The notes: generated by a model from the letters alone, not told the origin. Shown: positions 36,053 to 47,469, numbered from the stretch's first letter. The stretch is 64,000 bases of DNA from Mytilisepta virgata (GCA_028015205.1 JAPWFG010000019.1:2480001-2544000), one strand, 5' to 3'. Translations and numbers: made by a program.

Positions 36053-36354
36053 CACGATTTATTCATTTAAGGAATAAATCCAATTATCCGAGTGAATTGC
36101 TGTTAGTTGCCTTATGCATTATTTTCTATTTATAAATTTTATTTAGTAACAGAATGATGAAACATACCTTTCTATTTATAAAACTTATTAAGTAAAAGAA
36201 TGATGAAACATAGCAACAGTTGTCAGGCATACCACGTGACTCTGTTGGTCATCGTTATCTCTTTCATTAGATGCTTGACCATAACAAAGATAAGAAGGAA
36301 TTTAACTATTTCGTAACGTATTTCTTAAATAGTTTAAGGCATAGGAAAATTTTT
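36053..36354 (+). repeat. Left 302-bp direct repeat of the Ngaro-type element
   Basis: Begins CACGATTTATTCATTTAAGG and ends GGCATAGGAAAATTTTT. It contains a near-terminal TTATTC / GAATAA inverted pair and an internal duplication of 'TTTCTATTTATAAA..TTA..AGTAA.AGAATGATGAAACATA' about 55 bp apart. Its partner is at 41268. Confidence 0.9.
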
Positions 36355-36554
36355 GTTTTGTTTTAAGTAGCTTTGTTTGACAAACAAATGTCGTTAAAAG
36401 ATTTCATAATGTGCAATTTCCATTATGTGTGTTTTACACTTTTCATTGATCTGCTGAAACAGATCGATATTTTATTGTATGTGGCGCTGTTCGGTTGAAT
36501 TACACACGTAATTGAGTTGCGAGGGGAAATAATCGATGTCTAAGAAATTCCCCA

Positions 36555-37156
36555 GTGTCCAGGCAGAATGAGACACATACTGAGGATACAGGTATACCTC
36601 GAATTGACTTATGTAATAACAATGTTTCTAATCTAGTTATTTCAAGTATTAATGATGAGTTGGGGATTCATATACCCAAGCCTATAAGAGACAAAATAAT
36701 CAACAGCGAATATATTGATTTGGGTATTTTACTCGATAAATCTGGTTCCTTTACTGATAATAATAATCCTTTAGTAATAGATTCAAATGGCCACCTGTTC
36801 GTTAAACCCAAGTCAGGAAAAAATATCACTGATATTAACACTTGGATCGACGCCTTTCTTATTTACACTATTGTTTACTCATTGGCACACCCAGACAGTA
36901 TTCAGGGATTATTGAAGTATATGTTTACGGTTAGACTGGGTGCGACCAGATGTGCTGGGCTAGGTTGGCGGGATTATGACCAAAATTTAGACTTAAAAAA
37001 GCCAGAAATCCATCTTGTTCTTGGGGAAATGTAGATCAAGAGCTTTGGCTTTTTTATATGCAGAACGCATCCCCCACTTTTAGACCATTGGCTTACTGCC
37101 GCTATCAGCATAAATGTTTAAAATGTGGGGGACAGCACCCGGCTCTAAACTGTTGA
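36555..37156 (+). pseudogene. Ngaro-type gag, frameshifted
   Basis: The first frame (36555-37034) gives 159 residues with the gag-like core seen in these elements: 'INTWIDAFLIYTIVY' near residue 92, and 'RLGATRCAGLGWRDYD' further on. It then stops. The protein clearly continues in another frame from about 37015, with 'DQELWLFYM' and a zinc knuckle C-x2-C-x3-H-x4-C at about 37115-37153 ('CLKCGGQHPALNC'). The x3 spacing before His is one shorter than the classic retroviral knuckle. A single indel near 37010-37020 explains the break. The product would bind the element RNA. Confidence 0.8.
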
Positions 37157-37235
37157 GTTTCGACTAACCGGCGTACAGAAAAAGGCTTGAATAACACCTT
37201 TCGTAACCAAACAAAGTCAAGCACAGGATCTCCCA

Positions 37236-38899
37236 ATGTCACCTGTACCCCAGACAAACCAAATATCGTTAAGAGAGTTACGTAAATTGGCCAAAACGCC
37301 AATTAAAGTTCATGCTCTAGAAAATTATTTGAAAATTTACCCTAATGACAATGATGGGCAATTTTGTGATATGGCTTTATATTTGGCTTCCGAGTTCAAT
37401 ATGAAGGTCCTCGAGTAGCAACGAATTGTAAAAATTTAGCGTCAACTTATCAACATGAACCTGAACTTCATGAGAAGATTTTGAAAGAAATATCCCTAGG
37501 TCGGATAGCTGGTCCATTTTCCAGCAAACCATTCGATAATTTACGGTTATCTCCCACTGGTCTTGTCAAGAAAAAATCGGGTGGTTGGCGACTTATCCAA
37601 CATTTATTTTATCCTCTTGGTACAAGTGTCAACAGTTATATCAATCCCCAAATTTGCACTGTACAGTACACATCATTTGATAGGGTTTTAGATACCATAA
37701 GCAAATTGGGACCGTCAGCTCTTCTGGCTAAATTAGACATACTCTCAGCTTTTCGACTATTAATCATTCATCCTGATGATTATCCACTCTTTGGCTTTAA
37801 ATTTAAAGGAAACTTTTATTTTGATAAATGCTTGCCAATGGGTTGTTCTGCATCTTGTGCGCTTTTTGAAAAATTTTCCAGGTTTATTGAATGGGTAGTA
37901 AGATATAAAATAGAAACAGATTCAGTTGAGCATTATCTTGACGATTTTCTTTTGGCTGGAACTGCAGGTACTGATGAATGTATGAACCTAAGTATGAAGG
38001 TTTTCCGAAGTCTTTGTAAAGAGTTGGGTGTGCCGATTGCTGAACAAAAAACTGTAGGACCGTCATGCATTTTAGTTTTCCTAGGTTTAGAAATTGATAC
38101 AATCAAAATGGTAATCAAAATTCCTGAAATTAAACTAACAGAAGCCAGATGTAAATTAACTTCTGTTTTCAACAAAAAGAAGGTGACATTGAGGGAACTT
38201 CAGTCAATGGTGGGCATATTAAATTTTTGTGCCAGGGCAATTCCCTCAGTGCGAGCATTCAATAGACGTTTTTGTGATGCAATGTGTGGCATTCAAAAAC
38301 CAAACCATTTTATTAGGGTTTCTAATAGTATTAAGGATGATATTAAAATGTGGCTGGCTTTTCTTTTAAAATTTAATGGTACATGCAAATTTGGAAGAAA
38401 CATTTGGCTTACCAATCATGAATTGAATCTTTACACTGATAGCGCAGGAAATTCTGAACTGGGATGTGGTGTCTATTTTGCTGGGCGTTGGTCATTTTTC
38501 CCATGGCCGACATTATGGAACAATATAAGGTCTGACATCACTTTTCTTGAACTAGTTCCAATAGTACTTTCCATATATTTATTTAAACAAGACTTTTGCA
38601 ATAAACATATCATGTTTCATACAGACAATAATGCCCTAGTCTCAAAAATCAATAAAAAATCATCAAAATCAAAACGCGTTATGCAGTTGATTAGGCCTTT
38701 GATTCTTCAGAATATGTTATGTGATATGCATATCAAAGCGTGTCACATCGAAGGCCGATTTAACTGCATAGCGGATGCAATTTCTCGTAAACAGTGGACC
38801 AGATTCCGAGCCTTAGAACCAGAAGCAAGTGTCTATCCAGTAGAAATACCCAAGGATTTCCTGCAGTTGATATTGGACTTGAAATTGGACGACTTATAG
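37236..38899 (+). pseudogene. Ngaro-type reverse transcriptase-RNase H
   Basis: A short N-terminal part is open at 37236-37418 in one frame. From about 37400 the protein continues in a second frame to the stop at 38899. The RT domain has 'LDILSAFRL' (first catalytic Asp), 'LPMGCSASC' and the catalytic box YLDD at 37934-37945. RNase H of the DIRS type follows, with acidic residues in 'YTDSAG', 'FLELVP', 'HTDNN' and 'CIADAISR', so both active sites look complete. It would copy element RNA to DNA and remove the RNA strand. One frameshift near 37400 separates the N-terminus. The tail overlaps the start of the recombinase ORF. Confidence 0.9.
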
Positions 38900-39773
38900 A
38901 TTCTTCTATGTCCACAAACACCAGGCATTCATATCTGAATGGATTAAACTGTTTCAATGCTTTTCGTAGGGAATATGGTTTAGCTTATATTGGCCACCTC
39001 CTTTATCGCACATTACAATTTTTATTGCTCACCTTTCATCGAGTAATAAATCACCAAACACTGCAAGTGCCTATTTGTTAGCAATTAATTTTAGGTGTAA
39101 GGCAGCTAATTATCAAGATTTTTCTCAGAATTTTATCGTTCGCAAAATGTTAGCGGGAATGCGACAATCAAACAATGTTACTGATTCAAGATTACCTATT
39201 ACATCTGAGCTCCTTTCCAGGATAATTGATATACTTCCATCTGTTTGTTTTTCGACTTTTGAAGCATCCTTGTTCTCCTCAGCGTTTTCATTAGCCTTTC
39301 ATGGTTTCTTCAGGGTGGGTGAGTTAACAGTAAGCAAAAAACATCAGTTACATCAAGTTCTGTGTTTCGAAAATTTTAAGATTTTAGAAGTGAATGGAAC
39401 ACGCATTATTGATTTGTATTTAAAGTTTTCCAAAACAGATCAATCTGGAAAAGGCTGTTCATTACAAGAGAATGAGAACAAAAGTAAAATATGCCCAGTT
39501 TTATTGCTCAGCCGCTAGCTGTCTCAACGGTCATGTAAAAATGGGCCCTTGTACTGTAATTTTGGAGGAAATCCTGTTACTCGGTTTCAGTTTTCTTCTG
39601 TCCTGAACAAGGCGTTATATTCTTTGGGGATAAATCCCGCAAGTACATGCATCCGTACCCATTCCTTCCGAATTGGAGCGGCAACAAGTTATTTCGAAAA
39701 AGGTTTTTCCCAAGATGAAATTAAAAAGTTAGGTCGTTGGAAATCTGGTGCATTTAAACGCTACGTTCGATAG
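38868..39773 (+). pseudogene. Ngaro-type tyrosine recombinase, broken
   Basis: The N-terminal core-binding part (with 'SMSTNTRHSYLNGL') reads in one frame from about 38868. A frameshift at about 38990-39000 moves it to a second frame, which contains the catalytic Arg in 'FFRVGEL' (about 39312-39332) and a Lys region. An in-frame TAG at 39516-39518 follows. Beyond it, in the same frame, are the HxxR motif in 'HSFRIGAAT' (about 39660) and 'LGRWKSGAFKRYVR' with the catalytic Tyr before the stop. All R-K-HxxR-W-Y signatures survive despite the breaks. The enzyme integrates the circular DNA copy in DIRS-group elements and takes the place of an integrase. Confidence 0.88.
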
Positions 39774-39904
39774 CTTGTATGCATCATATGTTATAATACT
39801 AACATGTACTTATACATACATATTAAAATTAAATTAATATTTTTTGCTATATTATATAATGTGTGTTCGATTGTTCATTTCAAATATTAATTACCTTTTA
39901 AATT

Positions 39905-40523
39905 TTGTGTATTAATATCATAGTCCATGAAGCTAGACAGAGACTTGTATGGGTAATTGGATCTTCCATAGTTAAAAGAGCATTTCTCCATGCCAGACAA
40001 AAATGGGATGGTCCAAATTTAGGTCTTAGCCGACATAATGTCAGAATATGGTGGCTTGGGGAAAGGGGGCATGAAGTGGTCCGACCTGCTCGCACGAATT
40101 AAGTATCTGCTAGAATTTGAATCTGAACCAGATGTTCTAATTATCCACTGCAGGGGAAACAGTATTGGGTATTCCACATTACATGTGCTGAGGCATCAAA
40201 TCAAAGAGACAATCTCACAAATTCAGGAATTGTTACCATCTACACAGATTGCATGGTCACAAATTCTGCCTAGGCAAATCTGGAGATATACTCCTAATTC
40301 TAAAGCTATGAACCACACAGCTGTTCGTATTAATAATTATGCCGGTTCGTGTTGCTACAAGGTTGGTGGTTTTTATATTAAGTACCCTGAAATTAAGTGG
40401 AATCAGCCTGGTATGTTTTGTCCTGACGGAGTCCATTTAACGTCCATAGGAAATGACATATTTTTGCATCATATTCAGTCTAATTTGTTAAGTATATTTG
40501 ATAATGCTAACAGGAGAGTGTGA
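39905..40523 (+). pseudogene. Ngaro-associated SGNH hydrolase, one frameshift
   Basis: The nucleophile block 'VIGSSIV' lies near 39955-39975. The Asn block 'HCRGNSIG' near 40145-40170 keeps Asn but has Ser where Asp is usual. The catalytic Asp-His pair is in 'DGVHLTSIGNDIF' near 40427-40465. The N-terminal third and the remainder are in different frames. The switch is at a G-run (40066-40070), where one extra G would suffice. Hydrolase ORFs of this kind accompany many Ngaro elements; their role in transposition is unknown. The surviving motif set shows this part decayed recently. Confidence 0.85.
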
Positions 40524-40909
40524 GATGTGAGATGGATTCTTGAAATTAAGGTATATTTAAAAATGTAAATATTACGACATATGTTAACATTATATTTTTG
40601 TTTTAGCAGCATTGTCAATCGTAATTTAAATTTTAGATGGTAATAACTTTTGCATTTTCTTTAGTTAGATGTACACAATCTTTAAGGTGCATAAGGAAGG
40701 ACAATTCGTTCTTATTTTGGCTATAAGGAGTTTATTATTTGAGCCTGTTGGAAGGCTCATTAAGGACATTAATGTATGCCGTTAAGGATGGCTATTTAGG
40801 TTGACTTATTTTAATCTGCCGATAAGGAAGGCTATTTTTTTTTTCGTTGTGTAAGGATGCAGTTATGGATGACTGGTATTTCTGTACTTGTAGGGTTGCG
40901 GGCTAGGGC

Positions 40910-40986
40910 GTGTCGCTTTCTTTATAGTGGCGGTGGTCGCTTCAGCAGTTGCTTTAAGCGACCATTTGGCGGAAAGCTAGCGACAC
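40910..40986. other. Nested 77-bp hairpin near the 3' end of the Ngaro-type element
   Basis: The outer stem is GTGTCGCT (40910-40917) with AGCGACAC (40979-40986). The inner stem is GGTCGCTT (40935-40942) with AAGCGACC (40956-40963), and CTTTC/GAAAG adds further pairing. It is followed by a (TA)n/(ATT)n tract. It lies between the hydrolase ORF and the right direct repeat and is much more GC-rich than its surroundings. It could be an RNA structure of the element or a small insertion. Confidence 0.7.
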
Positions 40987-41267
40987 AACATATATATATT
41001 ATTATTATTATTGACAGTAATGTTGAATTATTAAATTGACATCTGTATAACTATAAGTCAAATTTTAATGTTCAAGGTTTGTAATGTAATTTATAATTAA
41101 AGTTAATGTTAATTCTGGGCTTGCCATTTGCTATTGTTTATATTTATATGCGGCAGCCCTGCAAAATTGTTTAAGCCGTGGCCGTACAATGTACATTCGC
41201 CAATATATAAATAAATATTTAACTCAGTAAATTGCTAGTATGTTTTTCGCCAATGAATCTATGATAA

Positions 41268-41569
41268 CACAATTTATTCATTTAAGGAATAAATCCGATT
41301 ATCTGAGTGAATTGCTGTTAGTTGCCTTATGCATTATTTTCTATTTATAAAATTTATTTAGTAACAGAATGATGAAACATACCTTTCTATTTATAAAACT
41401 TATTAAGTAAAAGAATGATGAAACACAGCAACAGTTGTCAGGCATACCACGTGACTCTGTTGGTCATCGTTATCTCTCTCATTTAATGCTTGACCATAAC
41501 AAAGAGAAGAAGGAATTTAACTATTTCGTAACGTATTTCTTAAATAGTATAAGGCATAGGAAAATTTTT
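41268..41569 (+). repeat. Right 302-bp direct repeat of the Ngaro-type element
   Basis: Same length and boundaries as the copy at 36053-36354, with scattered substitutions only. The flanking sequence then changes abruptly (CCCACCCTCCCACCTC on the right). Confidence 0.9.
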
Positions 41570-41739
41570 CCCACCCTCCCACCTCTTCATAAGTGAAATA
41601 TTTTACATTTCATACTTTTTTACAATATTTTCAAATTTTTCTGCTGCTTCTATTGTATTTTTCAGCATTTATACTGTTGAGGGATTTGTGCTACATGTAT
41701 AATACCGGGTTACTGCATTAGTGTTTGACTCTATGGGAA

Positions 41740-42977
41740 CACCATTATTGACCTGTACAGCTAAAATGTAGAATCCTGAACCCAAATAGATATGGTTGCT
41801 AGGGACTTTTTCATCGGTTGCTATGGAATTTTTCAATGGCATTGACTCTTGACCTTCAATTTTGACTTGAACAGGTAAATTGTAGGGTCCTGAATCGAAA
41901 TATATATGGTTGCTAGGGACTTTTTCATCGATTGCTATGGACTTTTTCAATGGCATTGACTCTTGACCTCTCTTTTTGACTTGAACAGGTAAATTATAAA
42001 GTCCTTAACCCAGACCTGATTTTGACAACAGGGAAAACAGAGCGGAAATGACACTTCGGCAGCCATTTTATTATGTATAATGAAGGAACCATAATGGAAA
42101 AATCCGGACTTCCAAAAGCGGAAGAAAATCAGGTCTGTTAACCTAAATATATATGGTTGCTAGGGACTTTTTCATTGGTTGCTATGGACTTTTTCAATGG
42201 CATTGATTCTTGACCTTCCATTTTGACTTGAACAGGTAAATTATAAGGTCCTTAATCCACATATATATTGTTGCTAGGGACTTTTTTATCTGTTGCTAGA
42301 GAATTTTTCAATGACCTTGACCCTTGATGCTTCATTTAACTTGTACAGCTACCATTTAATTTATTTCAAGTAATGCCCTAAACATCTGTGACAATGTCAA
42401 GACCATTATTTTCTGTTTACATGTAAATATAATAAACCTTTCAAGGGCAAAAACTCCTATAAGGGGTCAATTGACGATTTTGGTCATGTTGACTTATTTG
42501 TAGATCTTACTTTGCTGAACATTTTTGTTGCTTACAGTTTGTCTTTATCTATTATTATATTCAAGATAACAACATAAAACTGCAAAATTTCCTTAAATTT
42601 AACAATTCAGGGGCAATAACCCAACAAAAATTTCATTGCTGGTAGATCTTTTCCTGTTGAATATTTTTACCTGATGTCAGATTTGCTCTAAATGCTTTGG
42701 TCTTTGAGATATAAGCCAAAAACTGCATTTGACCCCTATGTTCTAATTTTAGCAACAGCGGCCATGTTTGTTGATAGATCAAAATCTTCGGACACAGTTT
42801 ATAAACTAGATACCCTAAGGCACATTCAGTTAAAGTTTGAAGGTATTTTGCCCGGTAGTTTCAGAGGAGAAGATTCTTGAACTAGTTTATGATGACGATG
42901 CCGACGTCAGAGGACGGCGACGATGGACGCCAAATGGTGGCATAAGCTCGCATGGCCCTTTCAGCCAGGTGAGCTAA
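41740..42977 (+). mobile_element. Family G element copy with 110-125-bp tandem units, left end missing
   Basis: TTGCTAGGGACTTTTTCAT blocks repeat at about 41797, 41912, 42158 and 42274, with 'GACTTGAACAGGTAAATT' between them. The same units occur at 52630-52960. The interior then matches 53000-53500, and the copy ends in CTTTCAGCCAGGTGAGCTAA. One unit is interrupted by the MITE at 42011-42137. Confidence 0.75.
42005..42143. mobile_element. 127-bp MITE with 13-bp perfect inverted ends and TTAACC duplication
   Basis: CAGACCTGATTTT at 42011-42023 is the exact reverse complement of AAAATCAGGTCTG at 42125-42137. TTAACC flanks both sides (42005-42010, 42138-42143), while the undisrupted repeat unit elsewhere has a single CTTAACCCAAATATA. 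The insertion is therefore directly visible against its empty-site paralogue. The target contains TTAA, as for piggyBac-like or Kolobok-like transposases. Which of these applies cannot be told from 127 bp. Confidence 0.85.
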
Positions 42978-44152
42978 AAAAGGTAACAACAAATGCCAAC
43001 AATGACAGAAAATGGGTACTGTGTTTTCACATTTTAATGAAAAAATTACTAAGTTTCCAAGTCTGGAAAAATTGGAAAAAATTATTTAAACAATTCCATA
43101 ATAGCGAGTGCACAACTTCAATAAGTGTACAATCTTCCTGTGAAGTTTGATAAATCTGGATTTAAAACTGTAGGAGGAGTTGATGACATAAAATGGGTAC
43201 TGTGTTTTCACATTTTAATGGAAAAATTACTAATTTTCCAAGTCTGGAAAAATTGGAGAAAATTATTCAAACAATTCCATAACAGCAGGTGCACAACTTC
43301 AATGTGTACAATCTTCCTGTGTTGTTTGATAAATCTGGACAAATTGGTCAAATGGTTTCAGACAAAGAAGATTTTTCAATGAATTTTCCAATGGGGCCCT
43401 ATGTTAAACTAAGTTCGGTCATGGAGGCCATCTTGGTTAACAGTCTGGGTCATCGGACATTCTTCTGAAAGAGAACCTCCTAAGGAGCATTACTGACAAG
43501 TTTGGTTCCAATTGGCCTTGTAGTTTCATTGAAGAAGATTTTTGAAATTCACCCCCCCCCCTTTTTCTATTCTTAGTAACAGCAGCCATGTCAGTTGGAA
43601 GTCGGGGATGCCGGATAAAAATTTGCAAGGGGGCCACCCAAGGACCAATTGGCCCAGTGGTTTCAGACAAGAATATCTTTAAAGGAAAGTTTTCGCCGGA
43701 TGGCGTCTTTCAATGATTTTGGTCATGTTGACTTATTTATAGATCTTACTTTGTTGAACATTTTTACTGTTTACAGTTTGTCTTTATCTATAATAATATT
43801 CAAGATAATAACTTAAAACTGCAACATTTCCTTAAAATTAACAATTCAGGGGCAATAACCCAACAAAGGGTTGACCAATAAAGCAAAATTTAATGTTCCA
43901 TTCTGGCAAACAACTGGTTGGTGAATGGTATTATCAAGAAGATTTTTATCTTAATTTTCTCATAGAAAACTATGTTAAACCAAGACTGGCTTTGGTTAAT
44001 AGCAGTCCAGGTCATCAGATACAATGTTGAGGACCATTAGACCTATAATTGGTCTCAATTGAGCCAGATGTTGCAGAAGAGAATTCATTTATTTATTTTT
44101 CTTTTTTAGTAACAGCAGTAGTTGAAGATGCAAACTGCTGAATACAATTATA
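42978..44152 (+). mobile_element. Family G remnants with a 181-bp duplication
   Basis: AAATGGGTACTGTGTTTTCA and about 95 further bases at 43010-43115 recur at 43191-43300. Next come G-type units with 'TTTCAGACAAAGAAGATTTT', 'GGGGCCCTATGTTAAACTAA' and a C-run at about 43552. Segments at 43715-43870 duplicate 42475-42620. No intact ends and no coding sequence. Confidence 0.6.
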
Positions 44153-44798
44153 ACTAGAGGCTCCCCAGAGCATGATTGCTCACCTGGATTTAAACCTGTC
44201 CACCTTGAGCAGGACTAAAAATTTAGTGTAGCAGTCATCTTTGCTTGTTTTCCAATATGGTCCCATGTTAAACTAAGTTTGGCAGTGGTGGCCAGCTTAG
44301 TTGACAGTCCAGGTTCATTAAACACTTTTCTGAAAGAGAATCATCTAATGACCATTGCTGCCAAGTCTGGTTCCAATTGGCCATGTGGTTTCAGACAAGA
44401 AGATTTTTAAATGAATTTTCCCATAGCATCCTATGTGAAACTTAAGTTCTGCTGTGGCAGTCATTCTTACTATTTTTAGTAAGAGCAGCTGGTTGGAAGT
44501 TTGGGATGCTGGACACAAATTTGGAAGGGGCCACCCAAGGACAATTCCAACAAACTTTGGTCCCAATTTGCCCTGGCAGCGGTTTCAGAGAAGAACTTCT
44601 TTAAAGGAAAGTTTACGCCTGATGATGGATGCCAAGTAATGGCAATAGTTCAAATGGCCATATTATTAAGGTATTTAGTTTGGTTTCAATTTACCCTGTG
44701 GCTTCAGAGGGAGATTTTTGAAGGAGAGTTAACATTGATTGGCGATGGACCTCAAGTGAAGTTAATAGCTCACATGACCCTTTAGGCCATGTGAGTTA
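44153..44798 (+). mobile_element. Family G element copy, both ends present
   Basis: Starts AACTAGAGGCTCCCCAGAGC, with the hairpin weakened by one mutation, and ends GACCCTTTAGGCCATGTGAG followed by TTAA. The 0.65-kb interior has two or three diverged 165-170-bp units. The next copy starts only a few bases later. Confidence 0.75.
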
Positions 44799-45313
44799 AC
44801 CAGAGGCTCTCAAGAGCCTGTATTGCTCATATGATATAGCAAAAACAAATTTTGTAGAAGACTCTTAAATGAGGTTTCCAGCAAATTTTGTTTTTAAATG
44901 CTTAAGTGGTTCAGAGAAGGAAGAATTTTTAAACATTTTCCCCATATGGTCCATGTTAAAGAATATTCTGTGGTGGTGGCAATCGTGAATTTCAGATCAG
45001 CACAAAAATCTCAAAATTAGAAGATAACAACCCTAGTATTATTTGTGTACGATTTGGTCTAAATCTGTGGAATGGCTTCCAAGAAAAATCTGATTTTATG
45101 TATTTCCCATATGGTTCTATGTTAAACTATGTTCTGCAGTTACAGCATCTTGATTTCAGATCTGCACCAAACTGTCACAAGAGTGGACACACAAAAATGT
45201 CTCGCCTGTCGTGTATTTCTAATGAAAGTAAATGCTATCAGTATTCGAAAAACAGGCCAAAACACAAAAACTTAACTATAACCACTGAACTATGAAAATG
45301 AGGTCAAGGTCAG

Positions 45314-45772
45314 ATGGCTCAAGACCTGCAATGAACTTTGACCTGAGGGATACAAAAGAAGTCCATTAAAAAATTTATAATTGCACCATGATATATGGAC
45401 CTACTGTAACAAAACAAACCATGATAACAGAATAACTAGTCTTGTTTTAAAGGTGTATTTACCTGAGACATTTGACATAGAAATATTGAAAGGATTAAAT
45501 GAATAAAACCAAGAAAATTTTTATTCTACATGGAGAGCATGAAAGAGGTACATTTTACTTTGCGGAAGGAGACTTTTTTACCATGGCTCGTGATTTCTAA
45601 AATTACGGAAAAAGTAGACTGACTTCACACCCCGAGATTTTAACTGGATATGTGCCATTGTATGGCGATCGTTTTGAGCCATCTCCCATGTTTCAACGAA
45701 ACGTACAGACTTAATGGCAGCCTATTATTTCATGACTTCTGTAACAGGAAAACAATTGCGCGGCTTGACCCA
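45314..45772 (+). repeat. Left copy of a 459-bp direct repeat (LTR-like)
   Basis: Starts ATGGCTCAAGACCTGC and ends GCGGCTTGACCCA. It is identical to 47470-47927 except for one substitution (CAAACC/CCAACC) and one single-base indel (AACAGAATAAC/AACGAATAAC), about 99.6% identity. AGATG occurs just outside the left copy (45312-45316) and again at the right end of the right copy (47927-47931). It contains AATGAATAAAACC and ends 57 nt inside a reading frame that begins at 45714. Confidence 0.95.
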
Positions 45773-45856
45773 ACTTGACGTCATGATCTCAAACGTGTGT
45801 AAAGGAATATTTTGTGATGCTGATCCATCCTGTAAACAACTGATGGAGAAACTAGG
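45714..45856 (+). CDS. Tentative first exon of a two-exon reading frame inside the direct-repeat unit
   Basis: ATG at 45714 opens a frame of 47 codons plus 2 nt. It starts Met-Ala-Ala-Tyr-Tyr-Phe-Met-Thr and later includes 'VCKGIFCDADPSCKQLMEKL', of ordinary, Cys-containing protein composition. A donor GG/GTCAGT follows at 45857. The open frame is unusually clean for this AT-rich region, and only the first 57-59 nt are in the repeated segment. I do not recognise the family. The 400 bp upstream would hold the promoter and is duplicated at the far side of the unit. Coding status rests on splice signals and phase only. Confidence 0.45.
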
Positions 45857-47377
45857 GTCAGTATAATTCCTTAAGTATGTATTTAACACAAAAAGTGTAA
45901 AATATTTGCATACGGTCCAAAACTTTAATGTGATGCTTTAAAAAAGAATGCAAAAGAGGTGAAAATGGGGTTTTCTAAATTTGAACAGTCCATATGTAAT
46001 GTAAATCTTGTGCAATAATTTTTTTTACATATATTATAAAGTAAAATGAAAAAATTATTGTTTTTTTTTACTAAAATCTTTAAAAAAATTGTCATTCCTT
46101 AAAATTCTAGAAACCCAAATACCCCCCCCCCCAACCGGAAGTTGTAATATGTATGATGTAAACATTGAAACACATGTGTTTGTGTGAATAAATACACAGG
46201 GATTTTGCATTGCTATTAATAAAATATTACAGGTCAGTTATTGTATGATGAAAAATTCTCACTATAAGCAGGAAACACATGCTTTTTATTTAGATGTATC
46301 AATTTTGGCGAGACTACATACATGTCATGTAACAAGGACAATTGTAAACACGAACAGGTGGTTGCATTGAAAACCACAGCTAAATAATTGTAACATTAGA
46401 TGAATGTATTTAATGGAAATAGGTGCAAAGAGACCTATATCATCCACAAATCCCTCTGAACAAGAATTTTAAACCAACATTTACCAATGACAGGTTGAAT
46501 AAATTCTTGTGATTTAGAATTTGCAGTTTGTCAATTGTAAAGGGGAGTAACTCATTATGACAGCATGTAACTTAAATGTACATGTATTACTGAATTTATT
46601 TGGTTTTTAAACTTTTAATATAAGGCAGCAAAATGGACTGTCCTATTGTTCCTGTAAATTTATAAGCTTATACACTTATACACATACTGATGAATTATTT
46701 AAAAGTGCACATGTGATTGTGTAATGGAAAAAATTCATTCTCCTTGGTTGCTATGCATTTTTTCCTCAATGCAAATCCTTGGTTACTACTTGTAGATTAA
46801 TATTTTTTTCTTTAATCATTTATCATTGAAATGTTAAGGATAGGACTAATTGTGTTTTACAATACTTGGTGACGTCATAAAGTTATGACATCATAATTCA
46901 TATGACATCATAATTTGTTCGCCTTCAAGATGTTTACATTTCTCAGACATAGAAACTGCAAATTTTTAAATAGCTGTAAAATTGTTAATACTGGGCAGAT
47001 TTTGACATTTGACCCCATTTTAGATTCGTCTGTACATAATCTAGCTATTAGTTAAAAAATATTGAACTTTTTTGTGAGCATGTAAAAATTTCAAGCTGAA
47101 ACTTTTAAAATGATGGATAATAATTTTCAAAATTTGCAATATTTCAGCCTAAAAAAATATAAAGTTACCTTTATTTGTCTGTTATATGATTTTTTTAAAA
47201 GTATAAATATTAATGATAATTTTAGAAGGCATTAGTGAGTTCCAAAGAGTAAACTGAGGCTCTAAATATATCAGCAATGAATCTTGGTTTTTTCACTGAT
47301 TTTTGGTTTTTATTCATGAAATAAACATGTTTGCTTTACGCCCAAATTTATGCTGAATCTTTCTTATTTTCTTTCAG

Positions 47378-47438
47378 ATCTGAAAAATATTGCACAGTTA
47401 TGTTCAGGAAAAGCTTCCGCACCAACCAAATACCATAA
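47378..47438 (+). CDS. Tentative second exon of the two-exon reading frame
   Basis: A very good acceptor (TTCTTATTTTCTTTCAG, ending 47377) precedes the exon. Its first base completes the Gly codon left by exon 1. The frame then gives 19 more residues ('SEKYCTVMFRKSFR' and so on) and stops at TAA 47436-47438. Total CDS is 204 nt, 67 residues. The intron is 1,521 bp and non-coding. The right direct repeat begins 32 bp after the stop. Whether the protein is complete or a captured fragment of a longer gene cannot be told from the window. Confidence 0.45.
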
Positions 47439-47469
47439 TGTAGAGAAAATTTATATGTCATATTTCAAT

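Larger units (their letters stand above)
36053..41569 (+). mobile_element. Ngaro-type (YR) retrotransposon, 5.5 kb, decayed
   Basis: Gene order is gag, RT-RNase H, tyrosine recombinase, SGNH hydrolase. There is no integrase or protease. A 302-bp direct repeat forms the two ends (36053-36354 and 41268-41569), differing at only a handful of positions. DIRS-group elements with a hydrolase ORF and direct (not inverted) repeats are the Ngaro type. Canonical Ngaro ends are split direct repeats (A1-ORFs-B1-A2-B2). A1 and A2 are clear, but I cannot find a B1/B2 pair. Several frameshifts and one in-frame stop break the ORFs, although the RT-RNase H frame of about 500 codons is intact. The element is therefore a relatively recent but inactive copy. 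Confidence 0.85.

Noticed and set aside
45098..45295. 65-codon open frame
   Set aside because: It spans the border of family G and element C; no conserved protein features.
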